The notes: generated by a model from the letters alone, not told the origin. A DNA stretch of 64,000 bases from Citrobacter koseri (GCA_900446925.1 UAVY01000007.1:434001-498000); one strand, 5' to 3'. Positions 1-10,357 are shown, counted from the stretch's first letter. A program made the numbers and translations.

Positions 1-404
1 ACTTCCCTGAAATGATGCGCCTGTGCGAAACTAATTTTTCGCAATTGCGCCGCCTGTTGCCGCGCAATGACGCACCCGGCGAAACAGTAAGCTATCAGGT
101 GGCCAACGCGCAATATCGGTTAACGATCGTTGAATCGACCCGATACACTACGCTTGTTGCGATCGAGCAGACGGCGCCAGCCATTACGTACTGGAGCCTG
201 CCGTCACTTACGGTGCGCCTGTACCATGACGCGATGGTGGCCGAAGTGTGTTCAAGTCAGCAGATCTTTCGCTTCAAAGCGCGGTATGATTATCCAAATA
301 AAAAGTTGCATCAACGCGACGAAAAGCATCAAATTAATCAGTTTCTGGCCGACTGGCTGCGTTACTGTTTAGCACATGGAGCGATGGCGATTCCGGTTTA
401 TTAG
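1..404 (+). CDS. yqiB: YqiB, DUF1249 family protein (5' end cut off)
   Basis: The reading frame is open from the first base, and the preceding residues (F-P-E before the first Met) match the N-terminal part of E. coli YqiB, so the start lies outside the window. About 133 residues of the usual 140 remain. The protein is a small conserved enterobacterial protein of unknown biochemical role, rich in aromatic and basic residues, ending in GAMAIPVY. It lies just upstream of cpdA in the same direction, the arrangement seen in E. coli, where these genes follow nudF near tolC. Confidence 0.93.
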   Translation, partial: FPEMMRLCETNFSQLRRLLPRNDAPGETVSYQVANAQYRLTIVESTRYTTLVAIEQTAPAITYWSLPSLTVRLYHDAMVAEVCSSQQIFRFKARYDYPNKKLHQRDEKHQINQFLADWLRYCLAHGAMAIPVY

Positions 405-428
405 CGTCGTGAAACCTAAGGACACCAT

Positions 429-1257
429 TTGGAAAGCCTGTTAACCCTTCCTCTGGCTGGTGAGGCCAGAGTCAGGATCTTACAAATTACCGATACTCAC
501 CTGTTTGCCGAAAAACATGAAACGCTGCTGGCGTGAATACCTGGGAAAGTTACCAGGCGGTGCTGGATGCGATTCATGCCGGGCAGCACGAATACGATCT
601 GATCGTGGCGACAGGTGATTTAGCGCAGGATCAAACGGCTGCGGCCTATCAGCACTTTGCTGAAGGTATCGCAAGCTTTCGCGCGCCTTGCGTTTGGTTG
701 CCGGGTAACCATGACTTTCAGCCCGCGATGTACAGCGCGTTGCAGGAAGCGGGGATCTCCCCGGCCAAACGCGTGTTTTATCGGCGATCAATGGCAAATC
801 TTGCTGCTGGATAGCCAGGTTTTTGGCGTACCGCATGGTGAATTGAGCGACTTTCAGCTTGAATGGCTGGAGCGCAAACTTGCCGATGCGCCGGAGCGCC
901 ACACCTTGCTGCTTCTGCATCACCATCCATTGCCTTCGGGATGCAGCTGGCTGGATCAGCACAGCCTGCGTAACGCGGCCGAACTGGACAGCGTGCTGGC
1001 GAACTATCCACGCGTCAAATACCTGCTGTGCGGTCATATTCATCAGGAGCTGGATCTTGACTGGAATGGCCGCCGCCTGCTGGCGACGCCGTCCACCTGC
1101 GTCCAGTTCAAGCCCGCACTGCGCGAACTTCACGCTGGACACGATAGGGCCAGGCTGGCGGACGCTGGAACTGTACGCCGAGGGTTCTCTGGAAACGCAA
1201 GTGCATCGTCTGCCGGGGACTCAATTCCGACCCGATACCGCTTCGGAAGGATACTGA
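429..1257 (+). CDS. cpdA: 3',5'-cyclic-AMP phosphodiesterase CpdA (three frameshifts)
   Basis: Class III metallophosphoesterase that hydrolyses cAMP to AMP. The translation, stitched over three single-base indels, follows E. coli CpdA throughout. Metal-binding motifs are visible: D-T-H near the start, [19 protein letters not shown] and CGHIH. The start is a TTG (ttg gaa agc ctg) with AAGGA just upstream, as I recall for E. coli. Breaks: a missing G near 530, an extra T near 777 and an extra C near 1114. The net +1 restores 275 residues. The stop TGA at 1255-1257 shares its last base with the yqiA ATG, so the two are translationally coupled. The breaks look like sequencing errors. Confidence 0.9.
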
Positions 1258-1838
1258 TGTCTACGCTTCTTTATCTGCATGGGTTTAATAGCTCTCCGCG
1301 TTCGGCAAAGGCATGTCAGCTTAAAAGCTGGCTGGCGGAGCGCCACCCTCATGTTGAGATGATCGTGCCGCAACTGCCGCCGTATCCTGCCGATGCGGCA
1401 GAGTTGCTGGAATCTATCGTGCTTGAACACGGTGGAGCGCCGCTCGGCGTCGTCGGATCGTCGCTGGGCGGCTATTACGCCACCTGGCTGTCGCAGTGTT
1501 TTATGTTGCCTGCGGTGGTGGTGAACCCGGCGGTGCGGCCGTTTGAACTGCTGACCGACTACCTCGGTCAGAACGAGAACCCCTACACCGGGCAGCAATA
1601 TGTGCTAGAGTCTCGCCATATTTACGATCTTAAAGTCATGCAGATTGACCCGCTGGAAGCGCCGGATTTGATCTGGTTGCTGCAACAGACGGGGGATGAA
1701 GTGTTGGACTACCGCCAGGCGGTGGCGTATTACGCCTCCTGCCGCCAGACCGTTATCGAGGGCGGAAACCATGCATTCACGGGCTTCGAAGATTATTTCA
1801 ACCAGATTGTCGATTTCCTTGGACTGCACAGTTTCTGA
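1257..1838 (+). CDS. yqiA: Esterase YqiA
   Basis: Alpha/beta-hydrolase of 193 residues starting [16 protein letters not shown]. The oxyanion motif HGFNSSP and the nucleophile elbow GSSLGGYYA are visible, with a C-terminal GGNHAF that supplies the catalytic His. E. coli YqiA hydrolyses short-chain acyl and palmitoyl-CoA esters in vitro. The gene is intact. It overlaps the cpdA stop by one base and is followed 28 bp later by parE in the same orientation, the conserved order cpdA-yqiA-parE. Confidence 0.93.
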   Translation: MSTLLYLHGFNSSPRSAKACQLKSWLAERHPHVEMIVPQLPPYPADAAELLESIVLEHGGAPLGVVGSSLGGYYATWLSQCFMLPAVVVNPAVRPFELLTDYLGQNENPYTGQQYVLESRHIYDLKVMQIDPLEAPDLIWLLQQTGDEVLDYRQAVAYYASCRQTVIEGGNHAFTGFEDYFNQIVDFLGLHSF

Positions 1839-1866
1839 CAATCAATTCGAATTGCTAATTTAAATC

Positions 1867-3760
1867 ATGACGCAAACTTATAACGCTGATGCCATTGAGG
1901 TACTCACTGGGCTAGAGCCGGTACGCCGCCGCCCGGGGATGTACACCGATACAACCCGCCCGAACCATCTTGGGCAGGAAGTGATTGATAACAGTGTGGA
2001 TGAAGCACTGGCGGGTCACGCAAAACGCGTGGATGTGATTTTACATGCCGATCAGTCACTGGAAGTGATTGATGATGGCCGTGGGATGCCAGTGGATATC
2101 CACCCGGAAGAGGGCGTTCCGGCGGTTGAACTGATCCTCTGCCGACTGCATGCGGGCGGTAAGTTCTCCAACAAGAACTACCCAGTTCTCCGGCGGTCTG
2201 CACGGGGTGGGGATTTCCGTCGTCAACGCCTTGTCAAAACGCGTGGAAGTCACCGTGCGTCGTGATGCTCAGGTCTATAGCATCGCCTTTGAAAACGGCG
2301 AGAAAGTGCAGGATCTTCAGGTTGTCGGGACATGCGGTAAACGTAATACCGGCACCAGCGTTCACTTCTGGCCGGATGAAACCTTTTTCGACAGCCCGCG
2401 TTTTTCCGTCTCTCGCTTAACCCATATCCTGAAAGCGAAAGCGGTGCTGTGCCCTGGCGTTGAAATCACCTTTAAAGATGAGGTCAACAATAGCGAGCAG
2501 CGCTGGTGCTATCAGGATGGCCTGAACGACTATCTGGGCGAAGCGGTTAACGGCTTGCCGACCCTTCCTGAAAAACCGTTTATCGGTAATTTTGCCGGTG
2601 ATACGGAAGCCGTAGACTGGGCGCTGCTGTGGCTGCCGGAAGGCGGCGAGCTGCTGACCGAAAGCTACGTTAACCTGATTCCGACGATGCAGGGCGGCAC
2701 CCATGTAAACGGGCTGCGCCAGGGTCTGCTGGACGCGATGCGTGAATTCTGCGAATACCGCAATATTCTGCCGCGCGGCGTGAAGCTGTCTGCGGAAGAT
2801 ATCTGGGATCGCTGCGCTTACGTGCTCTCGGTGAAGATGCAGGACCCGCAGTTCGCCGGGCAGACCAAAGAGCGTCTCTCTTCGCGCCAGTGTGCGGCGT
2901 TTGTGTCGGGCGTGGTGAAAGACGCCTTCAGCCTGTGGCTGAATCAGAACGTTCAGTCTGCGGAGCTGCTGGCGGAGATGGCCATTTCCAGCGCCCAGCG
3001 TCGACTGCGCGCGGCGAAGAAAGTAGTGCGCAAAAAGCTGACCAGTGGCCCGGCGCTGCCGGGTAAACTGGCGGACTGTACCGCGCAGGATCTCAATCGT
3101 ACCGAACTGTTCCTCGTGGAAGGGGACTCGGCGGGCGGTTCCGCCAAGCAGGCGCGCGATCGTGAATATCAGGCGATCATGCCGCTGAAAGGTAAGATCC
3201 TCAACACCTGGGAAGTCTCTTCCGATGAAGTGCTGGCATCGCAGGAAGTACACGATATTTCTGTGGCGATCGGCATCGATCCAGACAGCGACGATCTGAG
3301 CCAGCTGCGTTACGGCAAGATCTGTATCCTGGCGGATGCGGACTCCGATGGTCTGCACATCGCCACGCTGCTCTGCGCCCTGTTTGTGAAGCACTTCCGC
3401 ACGCTGGTGAAGCACGGGCACGTCTATGTTGCGCTGCCGCCGTTGTACCGTATCGATCTCGGCAAAGAGGTCTACTATGCGCTGACGGAAGAAGAGAAAG
3501 CGGGCGTGCTGGAACAGTTGAAGCGTAAGAAAGGCAAGCCGAACGTGCAGCGCTTTAAAGGTCTGGGTGAAATGAACCCGATGCAGCTGCGTGAAACCAC
3601 GCTCGATCCGAACACCCGTCGCCTGGTGCAGCTCACTATCAGCGACGAAGACGATCAGCGTACCAACGCCATGATGGATATGCTGCTGGCGAAGAAACGC
3701 TCCGAAGACCGTCGCAACTGGTTGCAGGAAAAAGGCGATATGGCGGATCTCGACGCGTAA
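1867..3760 (+). CDS. parE: DNA topoisomerase IV subunit B (one frameshift)
   Basis: ATPase subunit of topoisomerase IV, which decatenates daughter chromosomes with ParC. The GHKL ATPase begins at the N-terminus (EVLTGLEPVRRRPGMYTD, with DNSVDEA and DDGRGMPVD). The TOPRIM domain follows (FLVEGDSAGGSAKQARD, ILADADSDGLHI). An extra C in the run at 2181-2183, where the codons should read N-Y-Q-F-S-G-G, puts the first 105 codons in a different frame from the rest. Removing it gives exactly 630 residues, the E. coli length. Loss of this essential gene is not credible, so this is almost surely an error in the sequence. Confidence 0.95.
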
Positions 3761-3772
3761 TCGACCATTGAA

Positions 3773-3836
3773 TGCCTTATCCGGCCTACGCTCGCATTGT
3801 GCCCGTAGGCCGGATAAGCGAAGCGTCATCCGGCGT
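3773..3836. repeat. REP/BIME palindromic element after parE
   Basis: Two inverted copies of a REP unit (gccttatccggcctac and gtaggccggataagcgaagc) face each other, ending in gcgtcatccggc. They can form a strong stem-loop in the parE transcript. The element also encodes the last residues of the convergent AraC-family gene on the other strand. Confidence 0.85.
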
Positions 3837-4688
3837 TACTGGTCTATGCCGCTTGCGATACTGCAACGGCGTTTCGCCAATCCCTTTGCCAAAGGCGCTA
3901 ATAAAGTACGTCACGTCTGAAAACCCCACCTGTCGGGCAATCTCCCGCACACTCTCCTCGCTGTGTAACAACGCTTCGCAGGCTTTGCGTAACCGAAGGG
4001 TATTGAGGTAATTGAGGATGCTTTCACCGGTTTCAAAATGAAAGCGCCGGGAAATGTAGCTTTTTGATTTTCCTGACTCTTCTGCCAGCTCGCTGAGGCT
4101 GAATTTACGGGTGTAATTCTCATCCAGCCAGAACATCACCTGGCTTGCTATTCCGGTGCCAATCTCCGTCATATTGACGTTATCTTCGGGCAACAGGCTA
4201 AATAAACTCAATAACAGGCAGGAAATCTGTTCGGCGTTAAGCGGCTTGAGCGCTGCCATTTTTTCGTAACGGCTGAAGAGAAAATCAACGTGCGGGTGAA
4301 TATCCGCCACATCGAATACTCTGGCCTCGCCGCCACGTACGGTCAGACTTTGCAGACGCTGTTGATTAAGCGGAAAATCGCGCAGCACTTTCAGTACCGC
4401 ATGCTGATCGAGGTGAATAATGGTTCGGCGGTAGTGGTCTTGCGCCTGCTCATCCACCATGATTTTATGCAGGGTAAAGGGCGGGAAAAAGAACAATCGA
4501 CCTGGCCGCATGGTGTATTGCTGGTGATCGACGATCACCACGCCAAATCCTTCCTCCACATACAGCACCTCCAGACACTGATGCCAGTGGTGATAGCGAA
4601 CCGAATTAGCAAATAATCGACTAAATGACGCAATGGCGTCATTGAGCGCGATCAGTTCCAGATGTTCCTGAGATGAGGGTGCATTCAT
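3786..4688 (-). CDS. AraC-family transcriptional regulator of the GH88 cluster
   Basis: 300 residues. An N-terminal cupin-like ligand domain (about 25-150, with HHWHQCLEVLYV and PGRLFFFPPFTLHK) precedes a C-terminal double helix-turn-helix (about 185-285, LSELAEESGKSKSYISRRFH and REIARQVGFSDVTYFISAFGK). It is divergent from the DUF2264/MFS/GH88 operon, so it is probably its activator, responding to a sugar; this is inference. The last 16 or so residues (TPDDASLIRPTG...) are encoded by the REP element behind parE, so the C-terminal tail is probably an accidental extension. I do not recognise a named orthologue. Confidence 0.85.
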   Translation of the reverse strand: MNAPSSQEHLELIALNDAIASFSRLFANSVRYHHWHQCLEVLYVEEGFGVVIVDHQQYTMRPGRLFFFPPFTLHKIMVDEQAQDHYRRTIIHLDQHAVLKVLRDFPLNQQRLQSLTVRGGEARVFDVADIHPHVDFLFSRYEKMAALKPLNAEQISCLLLSLFSLLPEDNVNMTEIGTGIASQVMFWLDENYTRKFSLSELAEESGKSKSYISRRFHFETGESILNYLNTLRLRKACEALLHSEESVREIARQVGFSDVTYFISAFGKGIGETPLQYRKRHRPVTPDDASLIRPTGTMRA

Positions 4689-4781
4689 AGTGCAACAGAT
4701 TTAAATTTTTGCCGCTGAATTCTGGTTTATAAACCTTGTTTTTAAATTTTTTCAATCACTGTTTTATTTTAATTCTATTGG

Positions 4782-4797
4782 TGTGATTGAGATAACA
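4782..4797 (+). promoter_or_regulatory. Candidate CRP site and promoter of the GH88 operon
   Basis: TGTGA-N6-TAACA matches the CRP half-sites TGTGA-N6-TCACA with one mismatch. A TATCCT at 4820-4825 could be the -10 element. The CRP site would then be centred about 42 bp upstream of the start, the class II position. It lies between the AraC gene and the DUF2264 gene, which fits catabolite-controlled sugar use. Confidence 0.5.
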
Positions 4798-4853
4798 TTT
4801 CCGCTTGTCGGCGATTCACTATCCTTTAGCCACTTAATTCAGAGGGGCAGAGT

Positions 4854-6687
4854 ATGTGGTCGGCAACTGAAGAAAAATCAAATCCATTGTCATTCCGTGA
4901 AGACGTAATCAGCGCCGTCACAACGATGCTGAGCGCGCTGGATAAACAGTTTCCCGCAGGGGCGGCGCAGTTTTCACTGGGTGACACCTGCGCGCACTAC
5001 AGTGTGGATATCGCCTGCATGGAAGGGCTCTCCAGAGCGTTATGGGGTCTGTTTCCTCTGATGGCTGGCGGCGCTGAGGTGCCGTTTGCTGATAAGTATA
5101 TTCAGGCGATTAAACTCGGCACCGATCCACTCAGTCCGCACTACTGGGGCGATACCGACCCTTACGATCAGCGCCTGGTTGAGATGGCCGCCTACGGCCT
5201 CGGCCTGGCGTTGTTGCAAACGCGTTTAACCGACAAGTTCAGCGAAACGGAACTGGCGAATGTTCATCGCTGGCTAAACCAGATTACCGACGCGCAAATG
5301 CCGGACAGCAACTGGAACTACTTTGCGATTATCGTCCAGTTGGGTTTCAAACGTGCCGGGCTGCCGTTCGATCAGGCGGGCGATCGACCGCCGTTTTACG
5401 ATGATGGAAGCGTACTACCTGGGTGACGGCTGGTATGCCGATGGCCCCGGTCGCCCCAAAAAGATTACTACATCTCGATGGCTTTCCATTTTTACGGGCT
5501 GTTGTACGCCACGCTGAACCCGGAAGATGCTGCCCGTGCCGCCACCCCTGCGCGAACGCGCTCCGCCTGTTTGCCGCTGATTTTATCTACATGTCGGCAG
5601 CAGATGGCGCATCCGTACCGTTTGGCCGCAGTCTGACCTATCGCTTTGCGATGGTCGCGTTCTGGAGCGCGGCGGCGTTTGCTGAGCCTGGATGTCTTCT
5701 CGCCGGGCGTGATTAAAGGGGTGATCCTGCGGCATCTGCGCTGGTGGTGGCAGCAGCCGATTGTCGATCGTGACGGCATTCTGACGCTGGGGTTTGCTTA
5801 TCCGAACCTGGCCGATGTGTGAAGATTACAACTCGCCGGGCTCCCCTTACTGGGCGCTGAAGGTCTTTTTGATCCTCGCCTTGCCGGACGATCACGCCTT
5901 CTGGCAGGCCGAAGAACTCCCGCTGCCGCAATGCGCAGAAAAACACGTTATTCCCCATGCCGCACAAATTTTGCCAGCACAGTGAGAATTCAGACCATGT
6001 CACCGATGCTGACTTCGGGCCAGCTTGAACTGAATAACTACGTTAACACCGAAGCGAAATACACGAAGTTTTGCCTACTCCAGCCGTTTGGTTTCACCAT
6101 TGAACGCGGACGCTATGGCCTTAAACATGCGGCGTGCGCACTCCATGCTGCTGCTGGCGGATGGCGACAACTATTTCCGTGGCCGCCGTCGCTGCGACGA
6201 AGTGCGGGTCGATGAGAATTTTATTTTTTCCCGCTGGTCTCCGTGGCATGACGTCACTGTCGAGACCTGGCTGGCGCCCTTCGGCGAGTGGCCATCTCCG
6301 CCTGCACCGCATCCACAGCGCGCGAACGTTGCAAACCGTGGAAGGCGGCTTTGCGGTGATGAAAACGGCGCATCAGCTCAGTGAGCGCGGATGCTACCTG
6401 GCGGCGGAAAACGGATGCAGCACGATCGTCGATCTGTCGCCCGCGCTGGCCCGCCAACCGGACAGCATTATTACGCCGCCGAACAGCAGCATTATGGTTT
6501 GCACAATGCGCCGCGATTCCACTGCTTACCGCCAGAAATTGCACAGGGCGAAAGCTGGCTGTGTTGCGCGGTTTCTGCTTCCGGGCAACAGAAAAAATAT
6601 ACGGCAATTCCGCAACTGCAAATAAACGATAACCAGGTGGTTATTCGCGAACCAGAAAGCGCACGCCAGTTATCGTTCTTTTTATAA
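4854..6687 (+). CDS. DUF2264 family protein, about 610 residues (about ten frameshifts)
   Basis: Fragments in all three frames join into one protein that starts [18 protein letters not shown] and ends ARQLSFFL. Recognisable stretches are [50 protein letters not shown] and [13 protein letters not shown]. These are typical of DUF2264 proteins, which are predicted alpha/alpha-toroid proteins found beside polysaccharide-utilisation genes. Their activity is not established. Breaks occur near 5400, 5455, 5537, 5566, 5689, 5810, 5975, 6005, 6067, 6080, 6130 and 6285, mostly one extra base. It is the first gene of the operon with the permease and GH88 hydrolase. Confidence 0.75.
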
Positions 6688-6719
6688 AACTCTGGCCCCT
6701 ACACGTTGGCGAGGATGGT

Positions 6720-7988
6720 ATGAAAAATTGTTCAACAAATAACAGAACTGAATATTATAAAATCAGTAGCTTTATATTCCTCTATTTCTTTACCTGGTCT
6801 GCCAGTATTGGTTTACTGGCCATCTGGCTGGGGCAGAAAGCACAGCTAAGCGGCACGGTTATTGGTACGGTGTTTGCGGTAAACGGTATTTTTGCGGTCA
6901 TTCTGAAGCCCATTTATGGCTACATTCTCGATAAAATCGGCATGAGCAAATACCTGCTCTATTTTGTTGTGATGATGTCGGCACTAATGGCGCCATTCTT
7001 TATTTATGTTTATCAGCCATTATTGCTTTCAAACACCATGCTGGGCATTGTTATCGGCGCGATTTACCTGAGCTTTGCCTGGTATGCTGGCGTGGCGGCT
7101 TGTGAATCCTACTCTGACCGCTTCAGCCGTCTTAACGGCATGGAGTTTGGCCAAATCCGCATGTGGGGCTCGCTGGGGTGGGCGGTGGCGTCGTCGTTTT
7201 CCGGCCTGCTGTTTAACCTCTCTCCGGCGTATAACTTCATTATGGGCAGCGTGGCGTCGGTAGTGATGCTGGTGGTACTGCTGAGTCTGAAAGTGAATGT
7301 GAATGCGGCAAACGCAGCGGACGTGCTGACAAAAGAGAAAATCGTCCCGGCGGATGTCTACGCGCTGTTGCGCAGCCGTAAGTTCTGGGCGTTCTGTCTG
7401 TACGTCGCCGGCGTGGCGTGGATGATGTTTATCGCAGAGCAGCAGTTCTCCCGCTACTTTGTCACCTTCTTCTCTGACGTTCATGAAGGCAACGCGGTGT
7501 TTGGCTATCTGGGAACCGTGCAGTCGGGAATGGAATTTGTCATGTATATGGTGGTTCCATTATTTGTTAACGCGATCGGCGCTAAACGCGGTTTGTTGAT
7601 TGTGGGGGCGCTGGTTGGCGCGCGTCTGATTATTTCCGGGCTGTGTGATTCACACCTGCTCATCTCTGTACTGAAGCCGCTGTATGGTCTGGAAATCTGT
7701 CTGCTGTTGGTTTCGGTCTTTAAATACATTGCTGAACACTTTGATAAACGCGTCAATGCGACCATGTATTTATTGGGCTATCAGGCGATGCTGTATGTCG
7801 GCAATGTGGTGATCTCTTCACCTGCCGGATTAATGTATGACCGAATTGGTTTTGAGAAAACGTATATCATCATGGGGATTATTGCGCTGACCTTTACGCT
7901 TATTTCGGCATTTACCTTATCGGCATGTCAGAGTAAATCCCGCCATCGTACTGCTATTGAGATCGCCGAAAATAATACGGCGCATTAA
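6720..7988 (+). CDS. Oligosaccharide:H+ symporter, LacY/RafB-type MFS transporter
   Basis: 422 residues with about 12 predicted membrane segments. It follows LacY closely: ACESYS...LNGMEFGQIRMWGSLGWA aligns with the LacY segment holding Glu126 and Arg144, both conserved, and the C-terminal half (FKYIAEHFDKRVNATMYL, YDRIGFEKTYIIMGI) aligns with LacY helices X-XII. LacY Arg142 is Gln here, and by my alignment His322 is Tyr while Glu325 is kept. GAGG precedes the ATG. Placed between DUF2264 and GH88, it probably imports the uronate-containing oligosaccharide they process; the substrate is inferred. Confidence 0.88.
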   Translation: MKNCSTNNRTEYYKISSFIFLYFFTWSASIGLLAIWLGQKAQLSGTVIGTVFAVNGIFAVILKPIYGYILDKIGMSKYLLYFVVMMSALMAPFFIYVYQPLLLSNTMLGIVIGAIYLSFAWYAGVAACESYSDRFSRLNGMEFGQIRMWGSLGWAVASSFSGLLFNLSPAYNFIMGSVASVVMLVVLLSLKVNVNAANAADVLTKEKIVPADVYALLRSRKFWAFCLYVAGVAWMMFIAEQQFSRYFVTFFSDVHEGNAVFGYLGTVQSGMEFVMYMVVPLFVNAIGAKRGLLIVGALVGARLIISGLCDSHLLISVLKPLYGLEICLLLVSVFKYIAEHFDKRVNATMYLLGYQAMLYVGNVVISSPAGLMYDRIGFEKTYIIMGIIALTFTLISAFTLSACQSKSRHRTAIEIAENNTAH

Positions 7989-8022
7989 ATTTCATTGGGT
8001 TTAATTTAGAAGGAACCGAAAT

Positions 8023-9213
8023 ATGTTAAATCATATCGTTGAGGAAACGTTGCGCGCATTTCCTGGCAGCCCGGTTGACGCCGGAACTTTTCAGGATGAA
8101 ATGATCGGCGCGCGTGAACACGTCCTCGAACTGATTAGCCGTCATTTAACGGAATTCGGTGAAAAATTTCCTGCCGAAACCTGCGTTAACGGTTATTACC
8201 CGTTAACTGACAATGTTGAGTGGACCACCAGCTTCTGGACCGGGCAGCTGTGGCTGGCGTGGGAGATGAGCGGCGAGGCGAAATATCGTGAACTGGCGGA
8301 AAAACATGTGCGTTCTTTTGGCCTGCGTATTGCCGGACGCCACGACACCAACACCCACGATCTGGGGTTCCTTTATACCCTGTCCTGCGTCGCAGCCTGG
8401 CGACTGACGGGCAACCGTGATGCGCGTGGTTTTTCGCTGATGGCGGCGGAAGCGCTACTGGAGCGTTTCCATGAAAAGGCGCAGATTATCCAGGCGTGGG
8501 GCGATCTTAACGATCCCGAACAGGCCGGGCGGATGATCATCGACTGCAACATGAACCTGCCGCTGCTGTACTGGGCGAGCGAGCAGACGGGCGATCCGCG
8601 TTTTGCCGAGGCGGCAAAAGCCCATGTGGCGCAGGCCGCGAAATACCTGATTCGTGAAGATGCGTCCACCTTCCATACTTACTACATGGATGTGAAAACC
8701 GGCGCGCCGCGTTACGGCAACACCCAGCAGGGTTATGCGGATGATTCATGTTGGTCGCGCGGTCAGGCGTGGGGGATTTATGGCTTCCTGCTGAGCTATA
8801 TCTACACGGGCGACAAAGAGATGGTGGCGCTGTCGAAAAAGCTGGCGAACTATTTCCTTAATCGCCTGCCGGAAGACGCGGTCTGCCATTGGGATCTGGC
8901 GCTGGTGGGGACAGACGCGCTGCGTGACGCCTCGTCGGCGGCGATTGCCGTGTGCGGCCTGCTGGAGTTGATCAAACACCTGCCCGTGACCGATCCGGAT
9001 CGTGAGCGTTATCAGCAGTGGGCGATGGGAATCATGTCATCGCTAACGAAGCGCTATCTGATGGCGAAAAATGAGAAGGGGAACGGGCTGTTGAAACATT
9101 CGGTGTACCACCTTTCGAGCAACAAAGGGGTCGATGAGTGTGCTAGCTGGGGGGATTATTTCTACGTGGAAGCGTTAACGCGTTTTACCCAGTGCTGGAA
9201 GCTGTACTGGTAA
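8023..9213 (+). CDS. GH88-family unsaturated glucuronyl hydrolase
   Basis: 396 residues of the GH88 (alpha/alpha)6-barrel family. These enzymes hydrate the double bond of a 4,5-unsaturated uronic acid at the non-reducing end of lyase products and so release it. Both family aspartates are visible: Asp113 in THDLGF and Asp174 in IIDCNMN, matching Asp88 and Asp149 of the Bacillus GL1 enzyme. No signal peptide is seen, so it acts in the cytoplasm on imported oligosaccharide. The start has AGAAGGA upstream. It is the last gene of the operon and is intact. GH105 rhamnogalacturonyl hydrolases are the main alternative. Confidence 0.87.
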   Translation: MLNHIVEETLRAFPGSPVDAGTFQDEMIGAREHVLELISRHLTEFGEKFPAETCVNGYYPLTDNVEWTTSFWTGQLWLAWEMSGEAKYRELAEKHVRSFGLRIAGRHDTNTHDLGFLYTLSCVAAWRLTGNRDARGFSLMAAEALLERFHEKAQIIQAWGDLNDPEQAGRMIIDCNMNLPLLYWASEQTGDPRFAEAAKAHVAQAAKYLIREDASTFHTYYMDVKTGAPRYGNTQQGYADDSCWSRGQAWGIYGFLLSYIYTGDKEMVALSKKLANYFLNRLPEDAVCHWDLALVGTDALRDASSAAIAVCGLLELIKHLPVTDPDRERYQQWAMGIMSSLTKRYLMAKNEKGNGLLKHSVYHLSSNKGVDECASWGDYFYVEALTRFTQCWKLYW

Positions 9214-9224
9214 CCATATTGCCC

Positions 9225-9308
9225 GGAATTGCCCGGTGGCACTGCGTTTACCGGGCCTACATTCGGGGAATGCGCTGTAGGCCGGATAAGCGAAGCGCCA
9301 TCCGGCAT
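9225..9308. repeat. REP/BIME element between GH88 gene and ygiN
   Basis: A REP pair, with accgggcctac opposite gtaggccggataagcgaagcgccatccggc. It lies between two convergent genes and could act as a processing or termination barrier for both transcripts. Confidence 0.8.
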
Positions 9309-9320
9309 TTAGCGCAAAAC

Positions 9321-9635
9321 TTAAACGCCTGACTCCAGAATACGGATACTTGTTTCCAGCACGTCGCCTTTAACGGCTTCGGCGTAGGCTTTCATATGCG
9401 GGGTTTGCAAATGCGCTTCGAGATGCGCAACGCTTTCCCACTGTTCAACCATCACGATTGAGTCAGGTGCGGTCGTCTGAAAGGCCACGCCCGCAGCGTG
9501 ATCGACCATCGGCGCGTAGCCGTGGCAACCCTCTTCTTTCAGCACGGTCGGAATGATTTTGGCAAACTGATCCAGTACCGCCTGACGGTGATGTTGACCT
9601 GGACGGGTACGGATTTCAGCAATGACAGTAAGCAT
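9321..9635 (-). CDS. ygiN: Quinol monooxygenase YgiN
   Basis: 104 residues of the ABM (antibiotic biosynthesis monooxygenase) ferredoxin-like fold, starting MLTVIAEIRTRPGQHHRQ and nearly identical to E. coli YgiN. The E. coli protein oxidises menadiol to menadione and forms a quinone redox cycle with MdaB. It lies directly downstream of mdaB with a 30-bp gap on the same strand, the usual mdaB-ygiN operon. AAGGAG precedes the ATG. Confidence 0.93.
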   Translation of the reverse strand: MLTVIAEIRTRPGQHHRQAVLDQFAKIIPTVLKEEGCHGYAPMVDHAAGVAFQTTAPDSIVMVEQWESVAHLEAHLQTPHMKAYAEAVKGDVLETSIRILESGV

Positions 9636-9665
9636 GGTTAACTCCTTCTAATTCCAGGCTACTAG

Positions 9666-10248
9666 TTAACCAAAAATCTCGCTCAGATGCTTGCGATATT
9701 CTGCGATATAACGCGGGACATCCGGCATTTTGATGACGTCATTGGTGATAAAGGTCGGTAGCGCTTCCATTCCGAGGAACTGATTGGCCTTGTGAAACGG
9801 CAGGTATACGCCATCCACGCCAACGCCGTGGAAGAACTGATCGTTGTCGGTGAAAGCCCTCCATCGGTGCGTTCCAGGTCAGAGAAAGCATGTATTTTTT
9901 CCCCTGAATCAGACCGCCGGAACCGTATTTTTTTGACGCGTCCGAACGGGTGCGGCCATCGCTGGCGTACAGTGTACCGTGGCCTTCGGTAAAGACGTCA
10001 TCCATGTATTTTTTTACGGTCCACGGTGCGCCCATCCACCAGCCAGGCATCTGCCAGATAACCACGTCAGCCCAGACGAAGTGCTGTACTTCGGCTTTGA
10101 CATCGTAATCACTTTCAGCGCGGACGATTTTGACATCATGCCCGAGGTCGCGCAGAAGGCCATCCGCCACTTCGGTCAGGGTGTCGTTTAACTGACCATT
10201 GGAGTGCGCAAATTTTTTCGCCCCGTTGATAATCAGAATGTTGCTCAT
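9666..10248 (-). CDS. mdaB: NADPH:quinone reductase MdaB (one frameshift)
   Basis: Flavodoxin-fold FAD enzyme that reduces quinones by two electrons, known as modulator of drug activity B. The N-terminal 134 or so residues match E. coli MdaB (MSNILIINGAKKFAHSNGQ, WADVVIWQMPGWWMGAPW). An extra base in the CCC run at 9857-9859 then shifts the frame after NAPME. The other frame continues the family sequence to ...HLSEIFG and a TAA at 9666-9668. Correcting one base gives 193 residues as in E. coli. Confidence 0.9.
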
Positions 10249-10357
10249 TATTTGTCCTCTCAGGAATGCGTTTGAAACAGATTTTACGCAGATGAGCGGC
10301 CCGGCGAAATGAGCAAAATGTGCAAAGTCTTTTGCTCATCGCGCAATAATCTCGCGA

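Noticed and set aside
657..1838. A fused cpdA-yqiA reading of 393 residues
   Set aside because: It arises only because indels in cpdA put its middle part in the yqiA frame; yqiA has its own ATG overlapping the cpdA stop.
2417..3829. A 470-codon open frame on the minus strand across parE
   Set aside because: It is antisense to a conserved gene, has no family resemblance, is Arg/His/Gln-rich as antisense of high-GC genes usually is, and lacks a ribosome site.
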